Below, piece after piece: positions 51,413-60,893 of a stretch of 64,000 nucleotides of DNA (positions are counted from its first letter, which is position 1; each line of letters starts with the position of its first letter). The notes beneath the pieces were generated by a model that searched no databases, was not told where the DNA came from, and saw only the letters and a program-made list of their open reading frames with translations. This stretch comes from Acidisoma sp965199065 (lineage in GTDB: Bacteria; Pseudomonadota; Alphaproteobacteria; Acetobacterales; Acetobacteraceae), in assembly GCF_965199065.1 (NCBI RefSeq), contig NZ_CBDAQN010000003.1:868001-932000 (forward strand), written 5' to 3'. A program made the position numbers and the translations under genes.

Positions 51413-53272
51413 ATGTTGATATCGGCAGAGGAACGTCTCGGCCGCGCCCGGACGGTTCTCGAAAGACGCCTCATGACGCCGGCCGACTTGCTCAGTCCGG
51501 AAATTGCCGCGAGCTGGACCCGATGTCTGGAGCATGGGCTCGATCCCAGCCAGCCGCCGCAGATCGACCAGCTCGACGATGCCGAACTCCGCCATGCACG
51601 CGATGCCGCGGGGGTGTTGCGACCCCTCGTCCTGGCGGAGATGGAGACGCTGTATGACCAGATCTCCGGCAGCAACTTCATGATTGCGTTTGCACTGACG
51701 AACGGATTGATCCTCGATACGATTTCCGATCGCACCTTCAACCCGATGGCGCGGACGACGAACATCCAGCCCGGCGGATTATGGTCTGAACTCGGCTGCG
51801 GCACCAACGCACTCGGCAGCGCAGCGGCCTCGCAGCGCGCGATCACCGTGCACGGCGGTGAACATTTCTTCAGCCGGTATGGCAAGCTTACCTGCACCGC
51901 CGCGCCGGTTTTCGGGCCGGATGGCACGGTCGCCGGCGTGCTCGACGCATCGTCGGATTGCAGTTCGCGGCAGCAGCATACGCGGGCGCTGGTGTCGATG
52001 GCAGCGACCCAGATCGAAAACGGCTTGTTTCGCGAGCATCATCGGGGCGCAATTCTGCTGGCGTTTCACAATCGTGCCGAATATCTGCATACCTTGAGCG
52101 CAGGCCTCATGGCGATCGATGCGTCGGGCACGGTGCTGAACATGAATCTCCGGGCACGGCTGTTTCTGCAGGGACTTCCCACGCAGGCTGGCCGCAGGTT
52201 TCGCGACATCTTTCGCACGAGCTTCGGCGAGTTCATCGATACCGGAAAGCGGGACCAGCGGGTCCGGCTGCAGGATCGCGCGGGCAGCGTCTTTGTCGCC
52301 AGCATCGAAACATTGCAGCCCATGACTACAGTGTTGCCGATCCCAGCACTTGTCGCCCGGTCATCCCCCGGGACACCTGTGCCTTCTTTCGTCGCTCTGG
52401 ACCCATCGGTGATGAAGGCCATGCGCGATGTCGAAGCGGCGGCCCGTCGCCGTCTTCCGATCCTCATCCGTGGGGAGACCGGCACCGGCAAGGAACAACT
52501 GGCGCGCCACGCGCACGCCGCGAGCGGCCGCGGCGGCACGTTCGTGCCGATAAACTGCGGCGCACTCCCGGAGAGCCTCATCGAGGCCGAGTTGTTCGGT
52601 CATGCCGAAGGCGCGTTCACCGGATCGCGTCGCGGCGGCGCCGTGGGGCTGGTGGCGCAGGCCGACCGCGGCACGCTGTTTCTCGACGAGATCGGAGACA
52701 TGCCGCTGTCGCTGCAGACGGTTCTGCTGCGCCTGCTGGATGATTGGACGGTGCGCCCGGTCGGCGGCGGCGCCACGCGCCCGGTGGATGTGCTGCTCAT
52801 CGCCGCCACCAACGTCGATCTGGCGGATCATGTGGCTCGCGGGCGCTTCCGCGCCGATCTCTACTATCGGCTCGACACCATCGAGGCGATCCTGCCGCCG
52901 CTGCGCGAGCGTGTGGACTTCAGGCCGATCGTGAAGCATCTCCTGCGGACAGTCAGCCCGGATACAGAGATCGAGGATGCGGCGCTCGCTTTCCTGGAGA
53001 CCCAGGCCTGGCCTGGCAACATCCGCGAGTTGCGCAACCTCCTGACACGCCTCACGCTTACTCAGGAGGGAGGCGTGCTCCGCCTCGCGAGCGTCGCCGC
53101 CTGCATCGGCGCTGCCGGGATGCCCGCCTCCCCGCGGCTGAAAGACCAGACGACCGAGCGCATCGTGACCGTGCACAGGGACCTAGGCGGCAACCTGAGT
53201 GCCGCTGCGCGCCGGCTCGGCGTCTCGCGCAACACGGTCTATCGTGCGCTCGCCCGGCAGAAAAACGTTTAG
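51413..53272 (+). CDS. Sigma-54-dependent activator, AcoR family (second copy)
   Basis: About 619 residues. Sensor part with AcoR-like IAASWTRCLEHGLDPSQPP and WSELGCGTNALGSAAASQ, then a PAS-like segment (about residues 225-300), an AAA+ core with Walker A GETGTGKE, the contact loop GAFTGS (A to S at the last place), Walker B TLFLDEIGD, and a Fis helix-turn-helix (GNLSAAARRLGVSRNTVYRA). Divergent from the dehydrogenase operon and next to its palindromes, so it likely controls that operon and perhaps mim. ATG 51413 has GAGGGAAAA upstream; a GTG at 51368 is in frame. Confidence 0.9.
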   Translation: MLISAEERLGRARTVLERRLMTPADLLSPEIAASWTRCLEHGLDPSQPPQIDQLDDAELRHARDAAGVLRPLVLAEMETLYDQISGSNFMIAFALTNGLILDTISDRTFNPMARTTNIQPGGLWSELGCGTNALGSAAASQRAITVHGGEHFFSRYGKLTCTAAPVFGPDGTVAGVLDASSDCSSRQQHTRALVSMAATQIENGLFREHHRGAILLAFHNRAEYLHTLSAGLMAIDASGTVLNMNLRARLFLQGLPTQAGRRFRDIFRTSFGEFIDTGKRDQRVRLQDRAGSVFVASIETLQPMTTVLPIPALVARSSPGTPVPSFVALDPSVMKAMRDVEAAARRRLPILIRGETGTGKEQLARHAHAASGRGGTFVPINCGALPESLIEAELFGHAEGAFTGSRRGGAVGLVAQADRGTLFLDEIGDMPLSLQTVLLRLLDDWTVRPVGGGATRPVDVLLIAATNVDLADHVARGRFRADLYYRLDTIEAILPPLRERVDFRPIVKHLLRTVSPDTEIEDAALAFLETQAWPGNIRELRNLLTRLTLTQEGGVLRLASVAACIGAAGMPASPRLKDQTTERIVTVHRDLGGNLSAAARRLGVSRNTVYRALARQKNV

Positions 53273-54613
53273 CTAGATTACCTCTTCCAAACTCGCCGCC
53301 AGCGCGTCCAGAACGAGGTCCGCATGCTCAATGGCGAAGGGCAGAGGCGGACGGATCTTCAGGCTGTTGCCGTGAATCCCCGAGGCGCTGATCAGCACGT
53401 GGCGGCGGCGCATCGCGTTGACGACGCTGCTCGCGAGCCTACCATCGGGCGTCTGGCTCGCACGGTCACGCACGAACTCCAGCGCGATGAACAGCCCGTC
53501 GCCGCGCACGTCGCCGATCTGCTCGAAACGCCGCGCGAGGTCGATCAGCCCGGCGCGCAGGTAGGCGCCGACAGTCGCCGCGTTCTGCATCAACGCTTCA
53601 TCCCGCAGCACGTCCAGCACTGCCATAGCGGCGGCACAGCTCACCGGGTTGCCGCCGAAGGTGTTGAAATACCGCGTGCGGGTTGCGAATTCATCGAACA
53701 GCGCAGGGCGGCCGACAACACCGGCGACGGGCATGCCGTTCCCCATCGGCTTGCCGAGCACCACCAGATCCGGTTCGGCACGGTGCCGCTGGAACCCCCA
53801 CATCGCCGAGCCGGTCCGGGCGAAGCCAGGCTGCACCTCATCCGCGATGAACAAGCCACCCGCCGCGCGGATCGCCGCGACCGCCGGCAGGATGAACCCC
53901 GGAGGATGGGTGCAGAGCCCGTCGCTGGAGAAGACAGTGTCGAACAACAGGGCCGCCGGAGCCACGCCATGACGCCGGAAGTCGGCGATTTCCGCCTGCA
54001 CGCGCGCCGCGAACTCCTCGCCCATGGTGGCGGGGTTGTCCCGGTAGCTGTCGGGCGCCCGCACTGTCCGCACATACGGACCGAGGGGCACGCCGGCGCC
54101 GAGCGAGGGCGAAGCCTCAGCGGCGGCGGCAGTAACGCCGTGATAGGCGTTCCCTGTCACGATCACCCCGAGGCCGCCCGTGGTCAAACGTGCAATGCGC
54201 AGCGCGAGGTCGATCGCCTCGCTGCCGGTGCAGGTCAGCATCACCTGGGACAGGCCGGCTGAAAAGGTCGCCACCAGCCTCTCGGCATAATCCACCACCA
54301 GATCGGTGAGGTAGCGGGTGTGGGTGTTGAGCCGCCCGACCTGCTCCCGCACCGCAGCCACCACGCGGGGATGACAGTGCCCGACGCAGGGAACGTTATT
54401 GTACACATCGAGGTAGCGCGTGCCCTCGAGGTCGAAAAGCCAGACCCCTTCCGCCCGATCCAGATGAACGGGCTCCTCGTAGAACAGCCGGTAGGAAGCG
54501 CCCATGACGCGCTGGCGGCGGCGGATGAGCGCCTGCGTCGCTTCAGGCAGGAGCCCCAGCTTCGCCACGTCGAAGGCGTTGATCATCGGCGGTCCGCCCG
54601 CATGCTCGTTCAT
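53273..54613 (-). CDS. Class III PLP enzyme, aminotransferase/phospho-lyase type
   Basis: 446 residues. The PLP lysine is in VVLGKPMGNGMPVAGVVG, the Asp in LFIADEVQPGFARTG and the cofactor glycine turn in TCTGSEAIDLALR. The motif order, GNAYHGVT and AGGLFIADEVQPGFARTGSA resemble the phospho-lyases (ethanolamine-phosphate and 5-phosphohydroxylysine phospho-lyase) more than ordinary transaminases. It overlaps the kinase gene by 4 bp, which supports a kinase-then-lyase route. An ordinary omega-aminotransferase is the alternative. Confidence 0.85.
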   Translation of the reverse strand: MNEHAGGPPMINAFDVAKLGLLPEATQALIRRRQRVMGASYRLFYEEPVHLDRAEGVWLFDLEGTRYLDVYNNVPCVGHCHPRVVAAVREQVGRLNTHTRYLTDLVVDYAERLVATFSAGLSQVMLTCTGSEAIDLALRIARLTTGGLGVIVTGNAYHGVTAAAAEASPSLGAGVPLGPYVRTVRAPDSYRDNPATMGEEFAARVQAEIADFRRHGVAPAALLFDTVFSSDGLCTHPPGFILPAVAAIRAAGGLFIADEVQPGFARTGSAMWGFQRHRAEPDLVVLGKPMGNGMPVAGVVGRPALFDEFATRTRYFNTFGGNPVSCAAAMAVLDVLRDEALMQNAATVGAYLRAGLIDLARRFEQIGDVRGDGLFIALEFVRDRASQTPDGRLASSVVNAMRRRHVLISASGIHGNSLKIRPPLPFAIEHADLVLDALAASLEEVI

Positions 54614-55710
54614 GCCGTCACCTCGTCGCGTGCCCCGTTCCAGAGTTTCAGGAGCAGCCCCTGCCCCCGGTCGGGGTCCATCTCTGCCACGCGCCCCATC
54701 ACCTGCCAGGCACGGCCGGCATTACGCATGAGATACTCGCTATTCTCCGGATACAGCGCAGCCCGCCATGCCGGGATGAGGCCGCGCAACGCAAGCCGCG
54801 TCGCTATGAGGTCGAAGAGCACCATGGCTTCCGGTTCCGTCAGCGGCCGCACCGCCTCATACCCGGTCAGCAGGGCGGACAGAGGCGCAAAGAGGTCGGA
54901 GCCCTCGCCGATGTTCAGGTGGTAGGAGCCGGTTACCCCCAGCTCCTGCACCAGCGGCGCGCGCACCATGTCGCCGAAGTCGAGCACGCCCGCCACGCTC
55001 TGGTCGTTGCCAGCACCCATGAGCAAATTGCTGCCGGTCACGTCGTTGTGGATCACGCCGCTCGGTAGGCTGGACAGCACGGGGAGCACCCGCGCCTCGA
55101 ACCGGTCGATCAGACGGGCCACCCAGCCGCGGGCGGTATCGTCCGGGATCATGCTCAGCAGCGGGCGCAACGCCACGGCATGCTGCATGTCCCAAAGCAG
55201 CGGGTGGCGGTCGGCGGGATGAGAAAAGCCCGCGAGCGCCTGCGCCAGCCGGGCGAGGGTTCTCCCCACATCGCGCAACCCGGCCGGCGCCAGAACCCGG
55301 CCGCCGAGGAGCGTGCCGTCGAGCCAGGTGAACAGGCGCACGGCATGTGGATGCCGGGCCTTTCCTGCTTGGCCCTTGCCGCTATACCAAGCGATAAGGT
55401 CTCCCGAGAGTGCCGGCACCAGCCGCGGCACGGGCAGGTCCGGGTCGCTGATCTCCACATGACGGAGCGCGGCGGTCTGGAACTCGGTCACCGCCGGGTC
55501 CTCGGCGGGGTTGGTGATCTTCAGCATGAAAGCGCCGCCATCCGGCTGACGCATGTGGAAGTTGCGGTCGCGCTCACTTACGAGCACGTCCGCCGCACCA
55601 TCCCGGCCATAGGTGTCTCGGAATATTGCCTCGGCCTCGGCTTCCGACACCTCCGGCACCGGGCTCTCGAGCACGGCGGCCGCGGTGCCGATCAAGGTGC
55701 CGGTTCTCAT
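54610..55710 (-). CDS. APH-fold kinase paired with the PLP enzyme (hydroxylysine-kinase-like)
   Basis: 366 residues, aminoglycoside-phosphotransferase/choline-kinase fold. Catalytic loop SGVIHNDVTGSNLLM (Brenner HxDxxxxN) and metal Asp in VAGVLDFGDMVRAP. This lies near AGPHD1 (hydroxylysine kinase) and homoserine kinase II. It would phosphorylate a small hydroxylated amine, after which the adjacent PLP enzyme eliminates phosphate. 3 bp after chvG; part of the same transcript. Confidence 0.85.
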   Translation of the reverse strand: MRTGTLIGTAAAVLESPVPEVSEAEAEAIFRDTYGRDGAADVLVSERDRNFHMRQPDGGAFMLKITNPAEDPAVTEFQTAALRHVEISDPDLPVPRLVPALSGDLIAWYSGKGQAGKARHPHAVRLFTWLDGTLLGGRVLAPAGLRDVGRTLARLAQALAGFSHPADRHPLLWDMQHAVALRPLLSMIPDDTARGWVARLIDRFEARVLPVLSSLPSGVIHNDVTGSNLLMGAGNDQSVAGVLDFGDMVRAPLVQELGVTGSYHLNIGEGSDLFAPLSALLTGYEAVRPLTEPEAMVLFDLIATRLALRGLIPAWRAALYPENSEYLMRNAGRAWQVMGRVAEMDPDRGQGLLLKLWNGARDEVTA

Positions 55711-55713
55711 CCG

Positions 55714-57396
55714 TCAGGCCTTGGGTAGGGTAACGACGAAGCGCGCTCCACCAACCCGTCCGTCCGCGTCATGCCGGTTCTCTGCCCGGATGCGGCCGTT
55801 CAGCGCCTCCACGATCTGCTTGCTGATCGAAAGCCCGAGGCCGGAGTGCTTGCCGAAGCTCTCCCCCTGCGGCCGCTCGGAATAGAAGCGCTCGAACACA
55901 TCCTGCAGCTTGGCTTCCGGTATTCCCGGCCCCTCGTCGGAGACGCTGATCTCGACCACCCCGTCCGTGGCCTCCTGCGCCGCGAGCACGATGCGCCCGC
56001 CGGGCGGGCTGAAGGAACGCGCGTTCCCGATCAGGTTCCCGAGCACCTGCACCAGCCGGCCCTCGACCGCCGCGACCCCGAGCCCTGGCGTGAGTTCCCC
56101 CAGCACCAGCATGGGCGCACCGGGCGCGCGCGTCGCATCGTCGATGTCGGCCAGCGCGCCCAGCATGGCGACGATATCGAGCCGCACCGGCGTCACGCGC
56201 GAAATCTCGGCATCCACCCGGGAGGCGTCGGAGATGTCGGTGATGAGCCGGTCCAGGCGCATCACATCCTCGGCCATGATAGCCAGCAGGTTGCGCCGCT
56301 TGCCGGCATCCTCCACCCGGCGCAGCGTCTCGATGGCGCTGCGGAGGGAGGTCAGCGGGTTCTTGATCTCGTGCGACACGTCGGCGGCGAACCGCTCGAT
56401 GGCATCCATGCGGCCCCACAGCGCCGTCGCAGAATCGGAGAGCGCGCGGGCGAGCGTGCTGATCTCGTCGCCGCGATCCATGAGCGCGGCTGGCACCGCG
56501 CCGGTGCGGCCATGGCCTTCGCGCATGGCCTGGGCCGCGATGGCGAGACCAAGGATCGGGCGGGCGATGGTCTGCGCCAGATACCAGGAGAGCAGCACCG
56601 TGAGGATCAGAGCCACCAGAAACAGGCCGAGGATCGACAGCCGCACGGAGAACACGGCCTGATCGACCCGCCGCGCATCATGCGTGAGGAGCACCATGCC
56701 GACGGTCTGATTGTCCCGGGTCACGGGCTCGGCGACCGTCACCAGCAGCCGGCCATCCGGCGTCCGGCGGATGAAGGGCGGCACCTCCTGGCCCGTATCG
56801 TTCCCACGCAGGGCCAGCACCGCCTTGAGGTCCGGCTGCCAATCCGAGCCGTTCGCCTTGTCGAGCTGACGCACAGGGATGCCGCCGGCAGACGGCGCCC
56901 AGGCGAGCAGGTGGTCGTAGAACCACCCCACCACACTGCCGACGGTGCCCCCGTTGGCCGGTGGCGGCAGCGGCTCCGTCACGATCGCGCCACCCGGCCC
57001 CTCCCGGATCTGACTGTCAGCCACAAGGTTGCCGTCCGGGCCGAACAGCCGCGCCTGGGCAAAGGGGGTGGGGTCAGTCAGGCGATAGAGCAGCGGCCGC
57101 GCGAGATCGGCCACCAGAACCGCATGATCGCCCGAATTCTCCTGAACCGCGCTCTCGCCCAGTGCGCCGGCATAGATGCGCGCCTGCTCCCTCAAGGCGC
57201 CGACATCGGCGTCCATGAGCCCGTTCTGATACTGGTCGAGGTAGAGCAGCCCGATGACGAGCAGCACAAGCGGCAGGGCGTTGACGAGCAGGATGCGGCG
57301 CAGGAAGGGCGAAGCCAGCCGCCGCCGCGGAGCGAGCACTGGAGCCGTCACCGAGACAGCGCTCGCCGGCCTCGGCAGGGCGACGCCGTCCGGCAT
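55714..57396 (-). CDS. chvG: Sensor histidine kinase ChvG/ExoS type
   Basis: 560 residues: two transmembrane helices (about 35-55 and 250-270) bracket a periplasmic domain, then HAMP, HisKA (FAADVSHEIKNPLTSLRSAI, phospho-His) and HATPase with NLIGNARSF, DEGPGIP and HSGLGLSI. The VSHEIKNPLTSLRSAIETL phrase is diagnostic of ChvG. It responds to acid or envelope stress in alphaproteobacteria with ChvI. It starts 23 bp after chvI. Confidence 0.93.
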   Translation of the reverse strand: MPDGVALPRPASAVSVTAPVLAPRRRLASPFLRRILLVNALPLVLLVIGLLYLDQYQNGLMDADVGALREQARIYAGALGESAVQENSGDHAVLVADLARPLLYRLTDPTPFAQARLFGPDGNLVADSQIREGPGGAIVTEPLPPPANGGTVGSVVGWFYDHLLAWAPSAGGIPVRQLDKANGSDWQPDLKAVLALRGNDTGQEVPPFIRRTPDGRLLVTVAEPVTRDNQTVGMVLLTHDARRVDQAVFSVRLSILGLFLVALILTVLLSWYLAQTIARPILGLAIAAQAMREGHGRTGAVPAALMDRGDEISTLARALSDSATALWGRMDAIERFAADVSHEIKNPLTSLRSAIETLRRVEDAGKRRNLLAIMAEDVMRLDRLITDISDASRVDAEISRVTPVRLDIVAMLGALADIDDATRAPGAPMLVLGELTPGLGVAAVEGRLVQVLGNLIGNARSFSPPGGRIVLAAQEATDGVVEISVSDEGPGIPEAKLQDVFERFYSERPQGESFGKHSGLGLSISKQIVEALNGRIRAENRHDADGRVGGARFVVTLPKA

Positions 57397-57419
57397 CAGC
57401 GTCCAACCCGCGGAAACAC

Positions 57420-58121
57420 TTAGCTCTCCTTGTAGCGGTAGCCGATGCCGTAGAGCGTCTCGATCTGGTCGAACGTGTCGTCCTCGACCCGGAACTTCTT
57501 CCGCACGCGCTTGATGTGGCTGTCGATGGTGCGGTCATCGACATAGATGTTCTCGCCGTAGGCGGCGTCGATCAGCTGGTCGCGGGACTTCACCATGCCC
57601 GGCCGGGCGGCGAGCGCCTTGACCAGCAGGAACTCGGTGACCGTCAGCTGGATGTCGCGCCCCTTCCACAGGCACTGATGCTTGGTCTCGTCGAGCGTCA
57701 GGTTGCTGCGGACCATGACGCCCGTGGGCGCGGCGCCGGAACCCTCGGCCCGACTGACCTCGTTGCGACGAAGCAACGTGCGGATACGCTCCAGCAGCAG
57801 GCGCTGGCTGAATGGCTTGGTGATGTAGTCGTCCGCGCCGAGGCGCAGGCCCATCAGCTCGTCCACCTCCTCGTCCTTGCTCGTGAGGAAAATCACCGGC
57901 AAGGCGCTGCGCTGACGCAGGCGCTGCAGCAGCTCCATCCCGTCCATCCGCGGCATCTTGATGTCGAGCACTGCAAGATCAACCGGACGTGAGGTGATGC
58001 CCTGAAGCGCGCTCTCCCCGTCGGTATAGGTCCGCACCTGGAATCCTTCCTGCTCCAGGGTCATGGAGACGCTGGTCAGGATGTTGCGGTCGTCGTCCAC
58101 GAGCGCGATGGTATGCTTCAT
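57420..58121 (-). CDS. chvI: Response regulator ChvI
   Basis: 233 residues: receiver domain with phospho-acceptor Asp in LAVLDIKMPRMDGME and switch Lys in DYITKPFS, then an OmpR-type winged helix (LTVTEFLLVKALAARPGMVK, DRTIDSHIKRVRKKF). ATG 58121 begins MKHTIALVDDDRNIL as in the family; the frame is open to 58277. It leads the chvI-chvG-kinase-lyase run. Confidence 0.94.
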   Translation of the reverse strand: MKHTIALVDDDRNILTSVSMTLEQEGFQVRTYTDGESALQGITSRPVDLAVLDIKMPRMDGMELLQRLRQRSALPVIFLTSKDEEVDELMGLRLGADDYITKPFSQRLLLERIRTLLRRNEVSRAEGSGAAPTGVMVRSNLTLDETKHQCLWKGRDIQLTVTEFLLVKALAARPGMVKSRDQLIDAAYGENIYVDDRTIDSHIKRVRKKFRVEDDTFDQIETLYGIGYRYKES

Positions 58122-58233
58122 CTGGATCAGCTTTCGCCTGTTCTTGCCCGATCGGCCGGGACCGCGGAATCGAGAACCCATAGCGGGTTGAGCGTGTGCG
58201 CGCCATTCCGCTCTCTGCGTAGTACGGGAGAAA

Positions 58234-58974
58234 TTGGTGGCGGAACCATCTTTGTCGAGCACCAACACCCCGCGCAACGAGGCGGCGCTTCAGGCCCGGC
58301 TACTGCTGCGCGCGGCGCGGTCGGCAGCACTCGGGACTGTCGGGGCCGACGGCCTGCCCTCCGTCACCCTGGTCACGCCAGCAACAGCGCCGGACCTCTC
58401 GGTACTCATGCTGCTCTCGAGCCTTTCGGAGCATCGGCGCAATCTCGAACGCGACGGGCTCTGCGGGCTCATGGTGACGGGCGTGGCCACGGATGCCAAC
58501 CCGCAGACAGCGCCGCGCCTCAGCCTGGGCGGCCGCGCATCACTTGTGCCCCTGGAGGAGGATGCCCGTCTCCGTCAGCGCTGGCTGGCGGCCCATCCCT
58601 ACGCGGAGGGCTATGCCGGCTTCCTCGACTTCGCACTGTGGCGCTTCGTGCCGGAACGAGCTCATTTCGTCGGTGGCTTCGCGCAGGCCCACCGGTTGAG
58701 CCTCGACGCGCTACGACCGCCGCCCGATGCGGTAATGGCGGTGGCCGAGGCGGAGGCACAGTTGCTCACCGATTGCGACGCTGCTCAGGCGGAGGCGCTG
58801 GCACTCGCGGCAGGCGGCGTTGCAGGGGTTTGGCGTCTGCTGGCGGTCGATCCGGACGGGTGCGACTTGGCCTCTGATGCTGTGTCGATCCGGGTGGCCT
58901 TCGCCACGACGGTCATGACAGCCGAGCAGGCGCGGGCGGCACTTCACAAACCTTCCGTCAGACCAGCCCCTTGA
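58234..58974 (+). CDS. HugZ-like pyridoxamine-5'-phosphate-oxidase-fold protein
   Basis: 246 residues. A split-barrel domain opens the protein (RLLLRAARSAALGTVGADGL, SLTEHRRNLERDG-like SLSEHRRNLERDG) and continues into a DUF2470-like C-terminal domain (DCDAAQAEALALAAGG, VDPDGCDL). The pair is typical of HugZ-type heme-degrading or storage proteins; enzymatic activity here is not proven. TTG 58234 or GTG 58237 is the start. Divergent from chvI; 3' end overlaps the NUDIX gene by 17 bp. Confidence 0.87.
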   Translation: MVAEPSLSSTNTPRNEAALQARLLLRAARSAALGTVGADGLPSVTLVTPATAPDLSVLMLLSSLSEHRRNLERDGLCGLMVTGVATDANPQTAPRLSLGGRASLVPLEEDARLRQRWLAAHPYAEGYAGFLDFALWRFVPERAHFVGGFAQAHRLSLDALRPPPDAVMAVAEAEAQLLTDCDAAQAEALALAAGGVAGVWRLLAVDPDGCDLASDAVSIRVAFATTVMTAEQARAALHKPSVRPAP

Positions 58975-59500
58975 GGCGAGCCATCGCAAACGCGCTGATT
59001 GTCACCACGTCGCGCACCACACCCTCTCGCATCATCCGCTCGAACTCCACGAGCGGGAACTGCCCCTGCACGAGATCCTGCTCCTCAACCTCCAGCGCAC
59101 GCTCGCCCGCAGTGAGGTCGGTCGCGAAGAACACCCGGCCCGCCTGATTGGAATAGCCCGCGGCCTGAAACACACGCCCGATCTCAATAAGTTTGCCCGC
59201 GCGCAAGCCCGTCTCCTCCTGCAACTCTCCCGCGGCGAGGTCCCGCGGATCGACATCCGCGCGCCACTCCCACGTGCCCATCGGAAACTCCCAGCAGCGC
59301 TGACCCACTGGATAGCGAAACTGCTCGACCAGATGGACCAAGCCGTCCTGCACCGGACAGATCACGGCGAATTCGGCCCGCTCCAGCACGGAATAGATGC
59401 CCGTCGAGCCGTCCTGCCGCCTGACCTGATCCTCCCGCAGCCGCAGCCAGCGGTTTTCATAGACGAGACGGCCCGAGATCCGGGTAATGGCGTCGGCCAC
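58958..59500 (-). CDS. NUDIX hydrolase, ADP-ribose pyrophosphatase type
   Basis: 180 residues. The Nudix box ends AAGELQEETGLRAGKL: EExG is intact but the leading Arg of REUxEE is Gly. The preceding strand QRCWEFPMGTWEWRADVD is like NudF relatives. Substrate probably a nucleoside-diphosphate sugar. Just ahead on the same strand is alkB, 3 bp away. Confidence 0.87.
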   Translation of the reverse strand: MADAITRISGRLVYENRWLRLREDQVRRQDGSTGIYSVLERAEFAVICPVQDGLVHLVEQFRYPVGQRCWEFPMGTWEWRADVDPRDLAAGELQEETGLRAGKLIEIGRVFQAAGYSNQAGRVFFATDLTAGERALEVEEQDLVQGQFPLVEFERMMREGVVRDVVTISAFAMARLKGLV

Positions 59501-59503
59501 GGC

Positions 59504-60085
59504 TTACCTCGCACGACGGAATGTCAGGTTGTAACGGAACGGGCCGAACAGCGGGTCGAAGCCTGGCTTCACCGGCCGGACGCCATGGAACAGCAGTCGC
59601 GCCGGACCGCCGAAGACCATCACGTCGCCGCTCTGCAATGGCAAAGGGCCGGGACGATCCCGGCGCTCGGCGCCGCCGATCAGGAACGCAGTCGGCAGCC
59701 CCAGCGAGACCGAGACAATCGGCTGGCCGAAATCGCGCTCGTCGGCATCCTGATGCAGGCCCATGCCGGACCCGATCGCATAACGGTTGATGAGGCAGGT
59801 ATCCGGCTCAAATCCCGGAAAGCCCGCCTCCGCGGACGCTTCTGCGGCAAGCCGCCGAAAGGCCGGCGGCAGCGTGGGCCACGGGCGCCCCGTGTCAGGG
59901 TCGATGCTCTCGTAGCGATAGCCGCGCCGGTCGCTGACCCAGCCGCAAACCCCGCAACTCGTCATGGCGGCCGAAAGCTGGCCGCCGCGCTTGGTTTTCA
60001 TGAAGCGAAACGGCGCAGTCGCCGCCACCGTTTCGATCAGCGGTGCGAGCACAGCGGGATCGGCACGACCGCGCAGCAGAAACAT
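59504..60085 (-). CDS. alkB: AlkB-family 2-oxoglutarate/Fe(II) DNA repair dioxygenase
   Basis: 193 residues from ATG 60085. Fe ligands in LHQDADERD (HxD) and LFHGVRPVKPG (distal His), the 2-OG Arg in FRYNLTFRR. TSCGVCGWVSDRRGYRYESI and NRYAIGSGMGLHQDADE are AlkB phrases. Reverses N1-methyl-A and N3-methyl-C damage. The homology may extend upstream of 60085, where no standard start codon exists before the mtnC stop, so the start is uncertain. Confidence 0.9.
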   Translation of the reverse strand: MFLLRGRADPAVLAPLIETVAATAPFRFMKTKRGGQLSAAMTSCGVCGWVSDRRGYRYESIDPDTGRPWPTLPPAFRRLAAEASAEAGFPGFEPDTCLINRYAIGSGMGLHQDADERDFGQPIVSVSLGLPTAFLIGGAERRDRPGPLPLQSGDVMVFGGPARLLFHGVRPVKPGFDPLFGPFRYNLTFRRAR

Positions 60086-60141
60086 GCCCTCAGGCAGGGC
60101 CGCGGGCGCCGGAGGCGGTTCCAGGCCGGTTAAGAGATCCG

Positions 60142-60885
60142 TCAGGCGGGCTGCGGGAGCGTGAAGAGGCGAGATACCTCGTGCAGGTTTCCTGCGACCG
60201 GATGCCGGGTGGAGGGCATGGTTCCGTCCTCCTCGCGCACCACCTGACAGGTGCGGAACCCGGCGGCCGCCGCGGCATCCAGCTCCGCCTCGATATCGGA
60301 GAGGAACAGGACCAGCCCGGTTGGGAGCCCGATCTCGCCCGCTATGGCCGTATAGCTCGCGGCGTCCCGCTTGGGCCCGATACGCGTGTCGAAGAAGCCG
60401 CCGAAGAGGCCGGTAAGATCGCCCTCCTGGGTATGGCCGAAGATGCCGCGCTGCGCTTCCTCCGAACCGGACGAATAGACGAACAGGGGCAGCCCCTCCC
60501 GCTTCCAGAAAGCCAGGCACTCCGGCGCATCCTGGTAGAACTCCGCCACCAGATCGCCCGCAGCGTAGCCCTCACGCCAGATGAGGCCCTGGATGGTCTT
60601 GAGCGGCGTCACCTTCTCGTCGAGGTCGCTCCACCGCTGCAGGCTCGCCACCGGATCGGCCTCGGGCTCCAGCGCGCGCGCCTGAGCGAGCGCCTCGGCC
60701 ACCTCCGGCTCCGAGCGATGGGCCGCCACGTAATCCCGGAGCCGCGACCGTGCATAGGGAAACAGCACGTCCCTTACCGCGCTGATCGGCGTGACCGTGC
60801 CCTCGATATCGATGAGCACGGCCTCGACCTGCCGCGTGACGGTGAGGTCCGTTTCTTCGGGCTGCCGGTCGGTGAGGTCCACCAT
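60142..60885 (-). CDS. mtnC: Enolase-phosphatase E1 (methionine salvage)
   Basis: 247 residues, HAD superfamily. VLIDIEGTVTPISAV (DxE variant of the HAD nucleophile), FVYSSGSEEAQRGIF, and LFLSDIEAELDAAAAAGFRT (acidic motif). Converts 2,3-diketo-5-methylthiopentyl-1-phosphate to acireductone. 8 bp after mtnD. Confidence 0.94.
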   Translation of the reverse strand: MVDLTDRQPEETDLTVTRQVEAVLIDIEGTVTPISAVRDVLFPYARSRLRDYVAAHRSEPEVAEALAQARALEPEADPVASLQRWSDLDEKVTPLKTIQGLIWREGYAAGDLVAEFYQDAPECLAFWKREGLPLFVYSSGSEEAQRGIFGHTQEGDLTGLFGGFFDTRIGPKRDAASYTAIAGEIGLPTGLVLFLSDIEAELDAAAAAGFRTCQVVREEDGTMPSTRHPVAGNLHEVSRLFTLPQPA

Positions 60886-60893
60886 GGGTGCGG

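Noticed and set aside
38227..53272. tRNA-Phe beside the mim cluster as the attachment site of a genomic island
   Set aside because: The cluster lies on the 5' side of the tRNA, no integrase or direct repeat of its 3' end was seen, and the cluster carries no mobility genes.
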